DNA from: Paracoccaceae bacterium
Lineage (GTDB): Bacteria; Pseudomonadota; Alphaproteobacteria; Rhodobacterales; Rhodobacteraceae
DNA length: 9,069 bases
NCBI GenBank assembly: GCA_016764835.1
Contig: JAESRD010000231.1
Span: 1-9,069, forward strand
Direction: 5' to 3'
The position numbers were made by a program, and so were the translations under genes. Under the pieces are notes generated by a model. The model did not search any database. It was not told the DNA's origin and was given only the letters and a program-made list of their open reading frames with translations. Numbering within the stretch: the first letter of the stretch is position 1; every line of letters starts with the position of its first letter. Positions 1 through 7,346 of this stretch are shown piece after piece.

Positions 1-645
1 GACAGTATCCTTGAGGCGATCGACGCCGAGATCCCGCTGGTGATCTGCATCACCGAAGGCATTCCTGTGCTCGACATGATGAAGGTAAAGCGCGCGATCG
101 AAGGCTCTGGCACGCGGCTTATCGGGCCAAACTGCCCCGGTGTTATCACGCCGGGTGCTTGCAAGATTGGCATCATGCCCGGCCATATTCACAAGCGCGG
201 CTCGGTTGGCGTGGTGTTACGCTCCGGCACACTGACTTATGAGGCCGTGAAGCAAACATCTGACAGTGGCCTTGGCCAGTCGACAGCTGTTGGCATTGGC
301 GGCGATCCGATCAAAGGCACTGAGCATATCGACATCCTTGAGATGTTCCTCGCCGACCCTGAAACTCAGTCGATCATTATGATCGGTGAGATCGGTGGCA
401 GCGCCGAGGAAGAAGCCGCCCAGTTCCTGATTGATGAGCGTAAAAAGGGCCGCTGGAAGCCAACGGCTGGTTTCATCGCGGGCCGCACAGCCCCTCCCGG
501 CCGCCGCATGGGCCATGCTGGCGCGATAGTCGCCGGTGGCAAAGGCGACGCGGAGAGCAAGATCGAAGCCATGCGCGCTGCTGGCATCATCGTCGCTGAC
601 AGCCCCGCTGGGCTTGGCGAAGCTGTGCTTGAGGCGATTGGCTAA
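1..645 (+). CDS. sucD: Succinyl-CoA synthetase (ADP-forming), alpha subunit, 3' part
   Basis: The reading frame is open from base 1 to the TAA at 643-645 and gives the last 214 residues; the start lies upstream of the window. By recalled alignment the first residue (Asp of DSILEAID) matches about residue 80 of the E. coli protein, so most of the N-terminal CoA-binding Rossmann domain is missing here. With SucC this cytosolic enzyme converts succinyl-CoA, phosphate and NDP to succinate, CoA and NTP. Visible signatures are [46 protein letters not shown] and [14 protein letters not shown]. The His in GHAGAI (codon 514-516) is the residue that becomes phosphorylated in this family. One oddity is a Leu (TTA, 217-219) before RSGT where Ser is usual. 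SucC is expected just upstream but is not visible. Identification is secure. Confidence 0.97.
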   Translation, partial: DSILEAIDAEIPLVICITEGIPVLDMMKVKRAIEGSGTRLIGPNCPGVITPGACKIGIMPGHIHKRGSVGVVLRSGTLTYEAVKQTSDSGLGQSTAVGIGGDPIKGTEHIDILEMFLADPETQSIIMIGEIGGSAEEEAAQFLIDERKKGRWKPTAGFIAGRTAPPGRRMGHAGAIVAGGKGDAESKIEAMRAAGIIVADSPAGLGEAVLEAIG

Positions 646-694
646 ACCAATGGGCCGGGCGCGCGCCATAAAAACCAGCCTGTCAAAGGCAGCC

Positions 695-728
695 AACATG
701 CGAGGCCACAAAGCGCGGCCCGCATGTT
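695..728 (+). terminator. Hairpin after sucD, possible terminator or attenuator
   Basis: AACATGCG (695-702) pairs perfectly with CGCATGTT (721-728). Inside it GGCC (704-707) pairs with GGCC (717-720) after a single bulged A, leaving a 9-nt loop. This gives about 12 bp of stem, 49 nt past the sucD stop. The bases that follow are TGTGGTTTGGG, which are U-containing but not a proper U-run, so intrinsic termination would be weak. A competing stem, CCACAAA (706-712) with TTTGTGG (727-733), uses part of the same bases and cannot form at the same time. Whether it ends sucCD transcripts, attenuates them or only protects mRNA ends is inference. Confidence 0.45.
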
Positions 729-925
729 TGTGGTTTGGGCTTGTGCTGGCTCCTTGGCGCGCCGGTGCCGCCCGGCTCACAGCAGGCTTCATCAGCCCGC
801 CCAACCCCGAAAATAGTCGCGTTAATAAACAACACTTCATCTTCGGCTACTTAGCTATTGCGTCTCAAACGTCGCTCTTTGCCCGCCCCTCCACACCTGG
901 CGCTCATGCCTACGGTCCCAACCCC

Positions 926-932
926 TTTGAGG
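926..932 (+). promoter_or_regulatory. Ribosome-binding site of sucA
   Basis: TTTGAGG contains the GAGG core and ends 7 nt before the ATG at 940. This supports that start over any internal Met. Confidence 0.7.
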
Positions 933-939
933 TATCCCC

Positions 940-3903
940 ATGACCGATAAGCCGTCCAATGATGTCTTCCATGCATCGTCCTTCCTGCAAGGCACCAATG
1001 CCGAATATATCGAGCAGCTCCACGCCCGCTATGCACAAAACCCAAACGCGGTTGATGACACATGGCAGGCATTCTTTGCGGGCCTTGGTGACAGCAAAGC
1101 CGAAGCCCGCGCCGAGGCAGCAGGCCCCAGCTGGGGCCGCGCCGACTGGCCGCTTACCCCCAATGATGACCTGACAGCAGCACTTGATGGCCAATGGGCG
1201 GCCGAGCCGGAAGCCGCGGCCAAGAAGATCAAGGCCAAAGCCAGCGACAAGGGTGTGGACCTGAGCGAAGATCAAGTCCGCGCCGCCGTGCTTGATAGTT
1301 TGCGCGCGCTAATGATCATCCGCGCCTACCGTATTCGTGGCCATTTGGCCGCCGATCTTGATCCGCTCAAGATCGAGAATTCCGACGCGTCAGACCACCC
1401 TGAGCTGAACCCGCTCTCTTACGGCTTTACCGCCGCCGACATGGACCGGCCGATCTTTATCGACAATGTTCTGGGGCTTGAATTCGCCTCAATGAACGAG
1501 ATTATAGCGCTGGTGAAGCGCACCTATTGCGGCACGTTCGCGCTTCAATATATGCATATCTCAAACCCCGAAGAAGCCGGTTGGCTCAAGGCCCGGATCG
1601 AGGGCATGGGCAAAGAGATCAGCTTTACCAAGCAAGGTCGCAAAGCGATTTTGAACAAGCTGGTCGAGGCTGAGGGCTTCGAGAAGTTCCTGCATGTCAA
1701 ATATATGGGCATCAAACGTTTTGGGCTTGATGGCGGCGAAGCGCTGATACCGGCGATGGAGCAGATTATCAAACGTGGCGGCCAGCTGGGCCTTCGCGAA
1801 GTGGTGATCGGCATGCCGCATCGGGGCCGTCTGTCTGTGCTGGCCAACTTCATGCAAAAGCCGTACCGGGCTATTTTCAACGAGTTTCAGGGCGGCAGCT
1901 ATAAGCCGGAAGATGTTGAGGGCTCGGGCGATGTAAAATATCACCTCGGCGCCTCGTCTGACCGTGAGTTTGACGGCAATACCGTCCACCTGAGCCTAAC
2001 AGCCAACCCAAGCCACCTAGAAGCGGTAAACCCTGTGGTTATTGGCAAGGTCCGCGCCAAGCAAGAACAGCTCAATGATACTGACCGCACGGCTGTGCTG
2101 CCGATGCTGCTGCACGGCGACGCCGCCTTTGCCGGACAGGGTGTTATTGCTGAATGTTTCGGGCTTTCTGGGCTTGTTGGCCACCGCACCGGTGGCACGA
2201 TGCATATTATCGTCAACAACCAAATCGGCTTCACCACCGCGCCGCATTTTAGCCGCTCCTCGCCCTACCCCACCGATATTGCGCTGATGGTTGAAGCGCC
2301 GATTTTCCATGTGAATGGGGATGACCCTGAGGCTGTGGTTCATGCCGCCAAGGTGGCTATCGAGTTCCGCCAGAAGTTCCACAAAGACGTGGTGCTCGAC
2401 ATTATTTGTTATCGCCGCTTTGGCCATAATGAAGGCATTGAGCCAATGTTCACCAACCCGGTCATGTATAACAAGATCAAGAAGCACAAGCCGACGCTGA
2501 CGCTTTATACAGAGCGGCTGGTGCGCGATGGGCTGATCCCTGAGGGCGAGATCGAGGACATGAAGGCGGCGTTTCAGGCCAAGTTGAACGCCGAATTTGA
2601 GGCCAGCAAAGAGTTTAAGCCCAACAAGGCTGACTGGATGGATGGCCGTTGGTCGCATCTCGACACGCAAAAAGAGCCGCAATATCAGCGCGGTCAAACC
2701 GCTATTCCACCCGAAACTTTGGCCGAAGTTGGCGCAGCTTTGTCGCATCAGCCCGAAGGGTTTAAGCTGCACCGCACGGTTGAGAAGATGCTCAAAACCA
2801 AGGGCGCTATGGTTGAAACCGGCACCGGCTTTGACTGGGCCACAGCCGAGGCTTTGGCCTTTGGCTCGCTGCTGACCGAGGGTTTCCCGGTGCGTCTGTC
2901 TGGCCAAGACAGCACGTCGGGCACGTTTTCGCACCGCCACGCAGCGCTGATCGACCAGAACGACGACAACCGGTTCTACTCACTCAACCATATCCGCGAG
3001 GGCCAAGCCCGGTTCGAAGTCATCGACTCGATGCTGTCGGAATATGCCGTGCTGGGCTTTGAATATGGCTACACGCTGGCCGAGCCGAATGCGCTGGTCA
3101 TGTGGGAGTCGCAGTTTGGCGATTTTGCCAATGGCGCGCAGATCATGTTTGACCAGTTTATCTCGTCTGGTGAGAGCAAATGGCTGCGGATGTCGGGCCT
3201 GGTTTGCCTGCTGCCGCACGGCTATGAGGGCCAAGGCCCAGAGCACAGCTCAGCCCGCCTAGAGCGCTATTTGCAAATGTGTGGCCAAGATAATTGGATC
3301 GTGGCCAACTGCACAACCCCGGCCAATTACTTCCATATTTTGCGCCGGCAAATGCACCGCACCTTCCGCAAGCCGTTGATCTTGATGACGCCCAAGTCGC
3401 TGTTGCGCCACAAGCTTGCGGTCTCGGATGCGGATGATTTCACCACTGGTTCGTCGTTTCACCGCGTATTGTGGGATGATGCGCAAAAGGGCCATTCTGA
3501 CACTGAGCTGGCCAGCGATGACAACATTCACCGCGTGGTTATGTGCTCGGGCAAGGTCTACTTTGACCTGCTCGAAGCCCGCGACGCCGCCGGCATTACC
3601 GATGTCTATCTGATGCGGGTCGAGCAGTTCTATCCCTTCCCCGCGCTCAGCCTTGTCAAAGAGCTGGGCCGATTCAAAGGTGCCGAGATTATTTGGTGCC
3701 AAGAAGAGCCAAAGAACCAAGGCGCGTGGACCTTCATTGAGCCCAATATCGAATGGGTTCTAAAACGCATTGGCGCCGTCAATAGCCGCCCAACTTATGC
3801 GGGCCGCTCGGCAAGTGCGTCGCCGGCAACAGGGCTGGCCAGCCAGCACAAACATCAACAAGAGGCGCTCATAAATGATGCGCTTGGTACGAAAGGTAAA
3901 TGA
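940..3903 (+). CDS. sucA: 2-oxoglutarate dehydrogenase, E1 component
   Basis: This 987-residue thiamine-diphosphate enzyme decarboxylates 2-oxoglutarate and passes the succinyl group to the lipoyl arm of SucB. Its length fits the family. The N-terminal E1o segment ([17 protein letters not shown], about 14-30) is the region that in relatives contacts E2. The cofactor domain has [11 protein letters not shown] (291-301, His294), [10 protein letters not shown] and the metal/diphosphate motif, with GDAA at Asp394 and the paired Asn near 427, a spacing of 33 as expected. The pyrimidine domain has [15 protein letters not shown] (His665, His667) and [16 protein letters not shown] (about 763-778). The C-terminal domain has PKSLLRHK and [10 protein letters not shown]. 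The start at 940 has a good ribosome-binding site. The sucB start is 4 nt after the stop, so the two are co-transcribed and probably translationally coupled. No truncation or missing key residue is visible. Confidence 0.98.
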   Translation: MTDKPSNDVFHASSFLQGTNAEYIEQLHARYAQNPNAVDDTWQAFFAGLGDSKAEARAEAAGPSWGRADWPLTPNDDLTAALDGQWAAEPEAAAKKIKAKASDKGVDLSEDQVRAAVLDSLRALMIIRAYRIRGHLAADLDPLKIENSDASDHPELNPLSYGFTAADMDRPIFIDNVLGLEFASMNEIIALVKRTYCGTFALQYMHISNPEEAGWLKARIEGMGKEISFTKQGRKAILNKLVEAEGFEKFLHVKYMGIKRFGLDGGEALIPAMEQIIKRGGQLGLREVVIGMPHRGRLSVLANFMQKPYRAIFNEFQGGSYKPEDVEGSGDVKYHLGASSDREFDGNTVHLSLTANPSHLEAVNPVVIGKVRAKQEQLNDTDRTAVLPMLLHGDAAFAGQGVIAECFGLSGLVGHRTGGTMHIIVNNQIGFTTAPHFSRSSPYPTDIALMVEAPIFHVNGDDPEAVVHAAKVAIEFRQKFHKDVVLDIICYRRFGHNEGIEPMFTNPVMYNKIKKHKPTLTLYTERLVRDGLIPEGEIEDMKAAFQAKLNAEFEASKEFKPNKADWMDGRWSHLDTQKEPQYQRGQTAIPPETLAEVGAALSHQPEGFKLHRTVEKMLKTKGAMVETGTGFDWATAEALAFGSLLTEGFPVRLSGQDSTSGTFSHRHAALIDQNDDNRFYSLNHIREGQARFEVIDSMLSEYAVLGFEYGYTLAEPNALVMWESQFGDFANGAQIMFDQFISSGESKWLRMSGLVCLLPHGYEGQGPEHSSARLERYLQMCGQDNWIVANCTTPANYFHILRRQMHRTFRKPLILMTPKSLLRHKLAVSDADDFTTGSSFHRVLWDDAQKGHSDTELASDDNIHRVVMCSGKVYFDLLEARDAAGITDVYLMRVEQFYPFPALSLVKELGRFKGAEIIWCQEEPKNQGAWTFIEPNIEWVLKRIGAVNSRPTYAGRSASASPATGLASQHKHQQEALINDALGTKGK
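3891..3896 (+). promoter_or_regulatory. Ribosome-binding site supporting the sucB start at 3908
   Basis: GAAAGG inside the last codons of sucA ends 11 nt before ATG 3908, which is rather far but usable. A second site, AGAGG (3861-3865), sits 9 nt before the in-frame ATG at 3875, which would add 11 residues. The shorter form is preferred because E2 proteins usually begin only a few residues before the VPTLGES lipoyl-domain motif, and here it begins [13 protein letters not shown]. Confidence 0.5.
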
Positions 3904-3907
3904 TCCG

Positions 3908-5095
3908 ATGAGCACCGAAGTCCGCGTCCCTACATTGGGCGAAAGCGTATCAGAAGCAACAGTGGCCACATGGTTCAAGCAGCCCGGCGAAGCCGTCGCG
4001 CGTGACGAGATGCTGTGCGAGCTGGAAACAGACAAGGTTACCGTTGAGGTGGCCTCGCCGGTGAGCGGCGTCTTGGTTGAGATCGTCGTCCCCGAGGGCG
4101 AGACCGTTGGCCCCGATGCGCTGCTGGCGCAAATCGCCGAAGGCGACACAGCAGTGGCTGCCCCCGCCGCCAAAGCGGCTGCGCCCGTGGCCGCCCCAAC
4201 CGCGACCAAAGACCCCGAAGATGCGCCCTCAGCCAAAAAGCTGATGGCCGATACTGGCACTGCCCGCGACGCGGTTGCCGCCACTGGCAAAGACGGCCGG
4301 GTGATGAAAGAAGACGTGCTGCGCGCGCTGTCAACGCCTGCCGCCGCACCCGCCCCAGCCGCGGCACCCGCAGCCAAAGGCCCCGGTGCTGACGCTGACC
4401 GTGAAGAGCGGGTCAAAATGACCCGTCTGCGCCAGACCATTGCGCGCCGTCTGAAAGAGGCGCAAAATAACGCTGCTATGCTGACCACCTATAATGAGGT
4501 GGATATGTCGGCGATTATGGCGTTGCGCAACGAGTATAAAGAGCTGTTCCTGAAGAAGCACGGCGTCAAGCTTGGCTTCATGTCATTCTTCACCAAGGCT
4601 TGCTGTCATGCGCTCAAAGAAGTGCCTGATGTAAACGCCGAGATTGATGGCAACGAAGTCGTCTACAAAAACTACGTACATATGGGTGTCGCCGTTGGCA
4701 CGCCAACCGGGCTTGTTGTGCCTGTTCTGCGCAACGCTGACGCGATGGGCTTTGCCGAAATCGAAAAAGAAATCGGCGTTCTGGGCGCAAAAGCCCGCGA
4801 CGGCAAGCTGTCGATGGCCGATATGCAGGGCGGTAGTTTCACCATCTCTAACGGTGGTGTTTACGGCTCGCTGATGTCGTCACCGATCCTCAACCCACCG
4901 CAATCGGGCATCCTTGGCATGCATAAGATCCAAGAGCGGGCCATGGTCATCAATGGCGAGATTGTTATTCGGCCAATGATGTATCTGGCGCTGTCCTACG
5001 ACCACCGGGTTGTTGACGGCAAAGGCGCTGTGACCTTCCTCGTGCGGGTTAAAGAGGCGCTCGAAGATCCGCGCCGGTTGTTGATGGACCTGTAA
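3908..5095 (+). CDS. sucB: Dihydrolipoyllysine-residue succinyltransferase, E2 component of the 2-oxoglutarate dehydrogenase complex
   Basis: This 395-residue protein forms the core of the complex and moves the succinyl group from E1 to CoA. There is one lipoyl domain (about 2-77) with the modified Lys43 in [11 protein letters not shown]. An Ala/Pro-rich linker follows (about 80-105), then the peripheral-subunit-binding domain (about 106-141, ending [16 protein letters not shown]), which in relatives holds E3 and/or E1. A second Ala/Pro linker (about 143-165) leads to the acyltransferase domain, with the active-site motif DHRVVDG (His366, Asp370) near the C-terminus. A single lipoyl domain and this length fit SucB rather than the pyruvate dehydrogenase E2, and the position after sucA agrees. 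It starts 4 nt after sucA. An alternative in-frame start at 3875 overlaps the end of sucA. Confidence 0.97.
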   Translation: MSTEVRVPTLGESVSEATVATWFKQPGEAVARDEMLCELETDKVTVEVASPVSGVLVEIVVPEGETVGPDALLAQIAEGDTAVAAPAAKAAAPVAAPTATKDPEDAPSAKKLMADTGTARDAVAATGKDGRVMKEDVLRALSTPAAAPAPAAAPAAKGPGADADREERVKMTRLRQTIARRLKEAQNNAAMLTTYNEVDMSAIMALRNEYKELFLKKHGVKLGFMSFFTKACCHALKEVPDVNAEIDGNEVVYKNYVHMGVAVGTPTGLVVPVLRNADAMGFAEIEKEIGVLGAKARDGKLSMADMQGGSFTISNGGVYGSLMSSPILNPPQSGILGMHKIQERAMVINGEIVIRPMMYLALSYDHRVVDGKGAVTFLVRVKEALEDPRRLLMDL

Positions 5096-5107
5096 TGCTC
5101 AATGTAG

Positions 5108-5130
5108 GAGGGCGCAGGTTCTGCGCCCTC
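5108..5130 (+). terminator. Perfect 10-bp hairpin after sucB
   Basis: GAGGGCGCAG (5108-5117) and CTGCGCCCTC (5121-5130) are perfectly complementary around a GTT loop, starting 13 nt past the sucB stop. The stem is very stable, but the bases that follow (GCTGGTATCTC) contain no U-run. It may therefore act as a weak or partial terminator, a 3'-end protector of the sucAB part of the message, or a processing site. Genes continue on the same strand beyond it. Confidence 0.6.
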
Positions 5131-5207
5131 GCTGGTATCTCACTTACATATGCGACCGAGTTATCAAAAGCGCGGCGGTTAGCCCCACATGTTAAGCTGG
5201 ATGGCTA

Positions 5208-5429
5208 ATGGCCTATCTTGACCCCACCAAACTCACCTGCCCCACTTGCGGCCACACGGGCCAAATCACTATTGTCGTCGGCGTCGGCCCGCATTCGCAA
5301 CAAGGCGACACCCCTTACCGCAAATACAAAAGCCCCGAAGGCTTCACCGAAAATACCGACAAAACCGCCCTGCTCTGCCCCAATGACGGCACCGAAGTTT
5401 GGCGCAACGTAAAAGGCCAACGCGCATGA
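5208..5429 (+). CDS. Small zinc-ribbon-like hypothetical protein
   Basis: This 73-residue soluble protein is not assignable to a named family. Near the N-terminus it has LTCPTCGH (Cys11, Cys14, His16), and near the C-terminus LLCPNDG (Cys57, Asp60). The paired knuckles resemble a short zinc ribbon in which the fourth ligand would be Asp60 or His16 rather than Cys. The middle is polar (GPHSQQGDTPYRKY) with no signal peptide or membrane segment. A purine-rich GGATGG lies shortly before the ATG. Its stop overlaps the start of the MAPEG gene as ATGA, which argues that it is translated. It lies between sucB and lpdA in the same orientation, 112 nt after sucB. Metal binding is inference and the role is unknown. 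Confidence 0.75.
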   Translation: MAYLDPTKLTCPTCGHTGQITIVVGVGPHSQQGDTPYRKYKSPEGFTENTDKTALLCPNDGTEVWRNVKGQRA

Positions 5430-5815
5430 CACCTGAGCTTACCGTCCTTGCCCTTGCCGCTTTGCTACAATTTATACAGTTTTGCGGTTATTCTCTGTCG
5501 GCCACGCTGCAAGTTGGCGTCAAGGTCACCGCGGGCTCGCGCGATAAACCTATCACGCTGACCGGCAGCACCGGCCGCCAACAGCGCGCCTTTGCCAACC
5601 ATTTCGAAGCGCTCACCCTCTTCACCATCGCCGTTCTTGTTGTCACCCTTGGCGACCAGTCTACCGGCTTCACCGCCGCTTGCGCTTGGGTCTTTCTGGC
5701 CGCGCGGCTGCTTTATGTTCCGGCCTATATCTTCGGGCTCGTGCCCTGGCGCTCCATCATTTGGTTTGTCGGCGTTCTTGCCACTGTTGCTATGCTTATT
5801 TCAGCCCTGATCTAG
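5426..5815 (+). CDS. MAPEG-family integral membrane protein
   Basis: This is a 129-residue, very hydrophobic protein with four likely membrane helices, at about 4-30, 60-76, 82-104 and 110-128. The loop GRQQRAFANHFEAL (50-63), the segment AARLLYVPAYIFG (92-104) and WRS (108-110) fit the MAPEG family (membrane-associated proteins in eicosanoid and glutathione metabolism). Bacterial members of this family are mostly of unknown function, some being glutathione-dependent, so no substrate is claimed. The ATG at 5426 is chosen because it overlaps the preceding stop (ATGA) and has AAAGG about 10 nt upstream; a longer form from a TTG at 5399 is less likely. lpdA begins 18 nt later, so it is probably in the same transcript. 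There is no obvious biochemical link to the dehydrogenase complex. Confidence 0.9.
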   Translation: MTPELTVLALAALLQFIQFCGYSLSATLQVGVKVTAGSRDKPITLTGSTGRQQRAFANHFEALTLFTIAVLVVTLGDQSTGFTAACAWVFLAARLLYVPAYIFGLVPWRSIIWFVGVLATVAMLISALI

Positions 5816-5820
5816 GGGCC

Positions 5821-5826
5821 AAGGAG
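5821..5826 (+). promoter_or_regulatory. Strong ribosome-binding site of lpdA
   Basis: AAGGAG, close to the full consensus, ends 7 nt before the ATG at 5834. It fixes the lpdA start and suggests high translation independent of the MAPEG gene. Confidence 0.85.
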
Positions 5827-5833
5827 AACCTAC

Positions 5834-7222
5834 ATGTCTAGCTATGACGTCATCATCATCGGCGCGGGCCCCGGCGGCTATGTCTGCGCAATCCGCTGTG
5901 CGCAGCTCGGCCTCAAAACAGCTGTTGTTGAGGGGCGCGACACGCTCGGCGGCACCTGTCTCAACGTCGGTTGTATCCCGTCAAAGGCGCTGCTGCATGC
6001 CAGCCACAGCCTGCATGAGGCCGAAGTGAACTTCGCCAAAATGGGGCTGATTGGTGCTCCGCCAACCGTCGATTGGGCCAAGATGCTCGGCTACAAAGAC
6101 AGCGTCATTGGCCAAAATACCGGCGGCATTGAGTTCTTGTTCAAGAAGAACAAGATCGATTGGATCAAAGGCTGGGCCAGCATCCCTGCCGCGGGTCAGG
6201 TGAAGGTCGGCGACGATCTGCATGACGCCAAAGCCATCATCATTGCCTCTGGATCTGAGCCGAGCCCCCTGCCCGGCCTTGATGTTGACGAGGACAAGAT
6301 CGTCACATCCACCGGTGCGCTGGCGCTCAAAGAAGTGCCAAAACGGCTGGCCGTGGTTGGCGCGGGTGTCATCGGGCTTGAGCTGGGTTCGGTCTATGCA
6401 AGGCTCGGCGCGCAAGTCACCGTGATCGAGTATCTCGACCATATCACCCCCGGCATGGACAGCGAAGTTGCCCGGCAACTGCAAAAGCTGCTGAAGAAAC
6501 AGGGGCTTAAGTTCACTCTCGGCGCGGCTGTTCAGGGTGCCACACAAAGCGCCAGCGGCGTGACGCTCACCTACAAACTGCGCAAAGATGACAGCGAGGC
6601 CAGCCTTGAGGTTGACTGCGTTTTGGTCGCGACCGGGCGACGGCCCTATGTGGCTGGCCTTGGGCTAGACACGCTCGGCATAGAGCTGACCCAGCGTGGC
6701 CAGATCGCCACCCATGCTGGCTACGGCACGAACATCGCCGGCATCTACGCCATCGGCGATGTGATTGAGGGGCCAATGCTGGCCCATAAGGCCGAAGATG
6801 AGGGCATGGCTCTGGCTGAAATCCTCGCCGGCCAACATGGCCATGTGAATTACGGCGTCATCCCCGGTGTCATCTACACCACGCCCGAGGTTGCCTCTGT
6901 CGGGCTGACTGAAGACCAGCTCAAGGCCGATGGCCACAACTACAAAGTCGGCAAGTTTTCGTTCATGGGCAATGGCCGGGCCAAGGCCAACTTTGCTGGT
7001 GACGGATTTGTCAAAATCCTGGTCGACAAAACCACAGACCGGATTTTGGGCGCACATATCATTGGCCCCGCAGCGGGCGAGCTGATCCACGAGGTCTGCG
7101 TAGCTATGGAGTTTGGCGCGGCGGCAGAAGACCTCGCCCGCACCTGCCACGCCCACCCGACCTATTCGGAAGCTGTGCGCGAAGCGGCTTTGGCCTGCGG
7201 CGACGGTGCGATCCACGCATAG
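5834..7222 (+). CDS. lpdA: Dihydrolipoyl dehydrogenase (E3)
   Basis: This 462-residue flavoprotein reoxidises the dihydrolipoyl arm of E2 and reduces NAD+. The FAD-binding GAGPGG is at 10-15, and the redox-active disulfide is Cys42/Cys47 in [16 protein letters not shown]. The NAD-binding [10 protein letters not shown] starts at 176, and the second FAD motif GIYAIGD ends at Asp309. The C-terminal dimer interface contributes the catalytic His441 and Glu446 in HAHPTYSE. Length and all motifs are those of a working enzyme. The link to SucA/SucB is from position. Because E3 is often shared, it could also serve pyruvate or branched-chain dehydrogenases if this is the only copy. It follows the MAPEG gene by 18 nt and appears to be the last gene of the block. 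Confidence 0.98.
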   Translation: MSSYDVIIIGAGPGGYVCAIRCAQLGLKTAVVEGRDTLGGTCLNVGCIPSKALLHASHSLHEAEVNFAKMGLIGAPPTVDWAKMLGYKDSVIGQNTGGIEFLFKKNKIDWIKGWASIPAAGQVKVGDDLHDAKAIIIASGSEPSPLPGLDVDEDKIVTSTGALALKEVPKRLAVVGAGVIGLELGSVYARLGAQVTVIEYLDHITPGMDSEVARQLQKLLKKQGLKFTLGAAVQGATQSASGVTLTYKLRKDDSEASLEVDCVLVATGRRPYVAGLGLDTLGIELTQRGQIATHAGYGTNIAGIYAIGDVIEGPMLAHKAEDEGMALAEILAGQHGHVNYGVIPGVIYTTPEVASVGLTEDQLKADGHNYKVGKFSFMGNGRAKANFAGDGFVKILVDKTTDRILGAHIIGPAAGELIHEVCVAMEFGAAAEDLARTCHAHPTYSEAVREAALACGDGAIHA

Positions 7223-7346
7223 GCAAAGCGCGGGCCGGGCAATTATGTCCGGCTTGCGGCCAATTAAAAGACCCGGATGCGCCCGCGCCGATTCCTATGT
7301 ATGCTAGGCAGAACCCGCAGCGGCGGCGCGCTACATAAAGGAATAA
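7223..7346. promoter_or_regulatory. lpdA-lacI spacer with inverted repeats
   Basis: These 124 bases hold the end of the lpdA message and presumably the promoter of the regulator gene. GCCGG (7234-7238) pairs with CCGGC (7249-7253) around a 10-nt AT-rich loop. GCGCGGGC (7228-7235) is perfectly complementary to GCCCGCGC (7281-7288), and the inner CGGG (7236-7239) can pair with CCCG (7272-7275). CAATTA occurs at 7240-7245 and 7261-7266, exactly 21 bp apart. TATGCT (7300-7305) could be a -10 box, but I see no matching -35, and no clear LacI-type operator palindrome. No U-run marks an intrinsic terminator. Confidence 0.35.
7337..7342 (+). promoter_or_regulatory. Ribosome-binding site of the LacI-family gene
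   Basis: AAAGGA lies 4 nt before the first ATG (7347) and 7 nt before the adjacent in-frame ATG (7350). Spacing favours the second, which would remove a single Met. Confidence 0.65.

Larger units (their letters stand above)
646..939. other. sucD-sucA intergenic region
   Basis: This is a 294-base gap between two genes that often lie close together. I see no credible gene in it: the open frames that cross it run out of sucD or sucA in another frame and have no ribosome-binding site or recognisable product. It holds a 10-bp GC palindrome (GGCGCGCGCC, 658-667), a strong hairpin at 695-728 with a competing partner, a GGCGCGCC palindrome (756-763) and a small GCCGG/CCGGC hairpin (761-776). The segment at about 820-870 is more AT-rich than its surroundings and would suit a sucA promoter, but I cannot pick out clear -35 and -10 boxes. 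Confidence 0.6.

Noticed and set aside
217..840. Minus-strand open frame of 207 codons over sucD and the following gap
   Set aside because: It lies mostly antisense to the clearly conserved sucD gene, has no recognisable domain and has low-complexity Ala/Arg content typical of a shadow frame in GC-rich DNA.
536..943. Plus-strand open frame of 135 codons running from inside sucD to the sucA start
   Set aside because: It is out of frame with sucD, has no ribosome-binding site or recognisable family, and its content is Ala/Arg-rich as expected by chance.
2017..2940. Minus-strand open frame of 307 codons opposite sucA
   Set aside because: It is long but entirely antisense to conserved catalytic coding sequence; such frames are common opposite GC-rich genes and the product resembles no family I know.
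4140..4390. Low-complexity GCC-rich stretches in sucB that look like repeats
   Set aside because: They encode the flexible Ala/Pro linkers between E2 domains and vary in codon use, so they are not tandem DNA repeats.
3760..4488. Minus-strand open frame of 242 codons opposite the sucA-sucB junction
   Set aside because: Its Ala/Gly/Ser-rich composition is the reverse reading of the sucB Ala/Pro linkers and has no independent support.
6665..7216. Minus-strand open frame of 183 codons opposite lpdA
   Set aside because: It is antisense to the conserved E3 C-terminal domain, with no start signal or family match.
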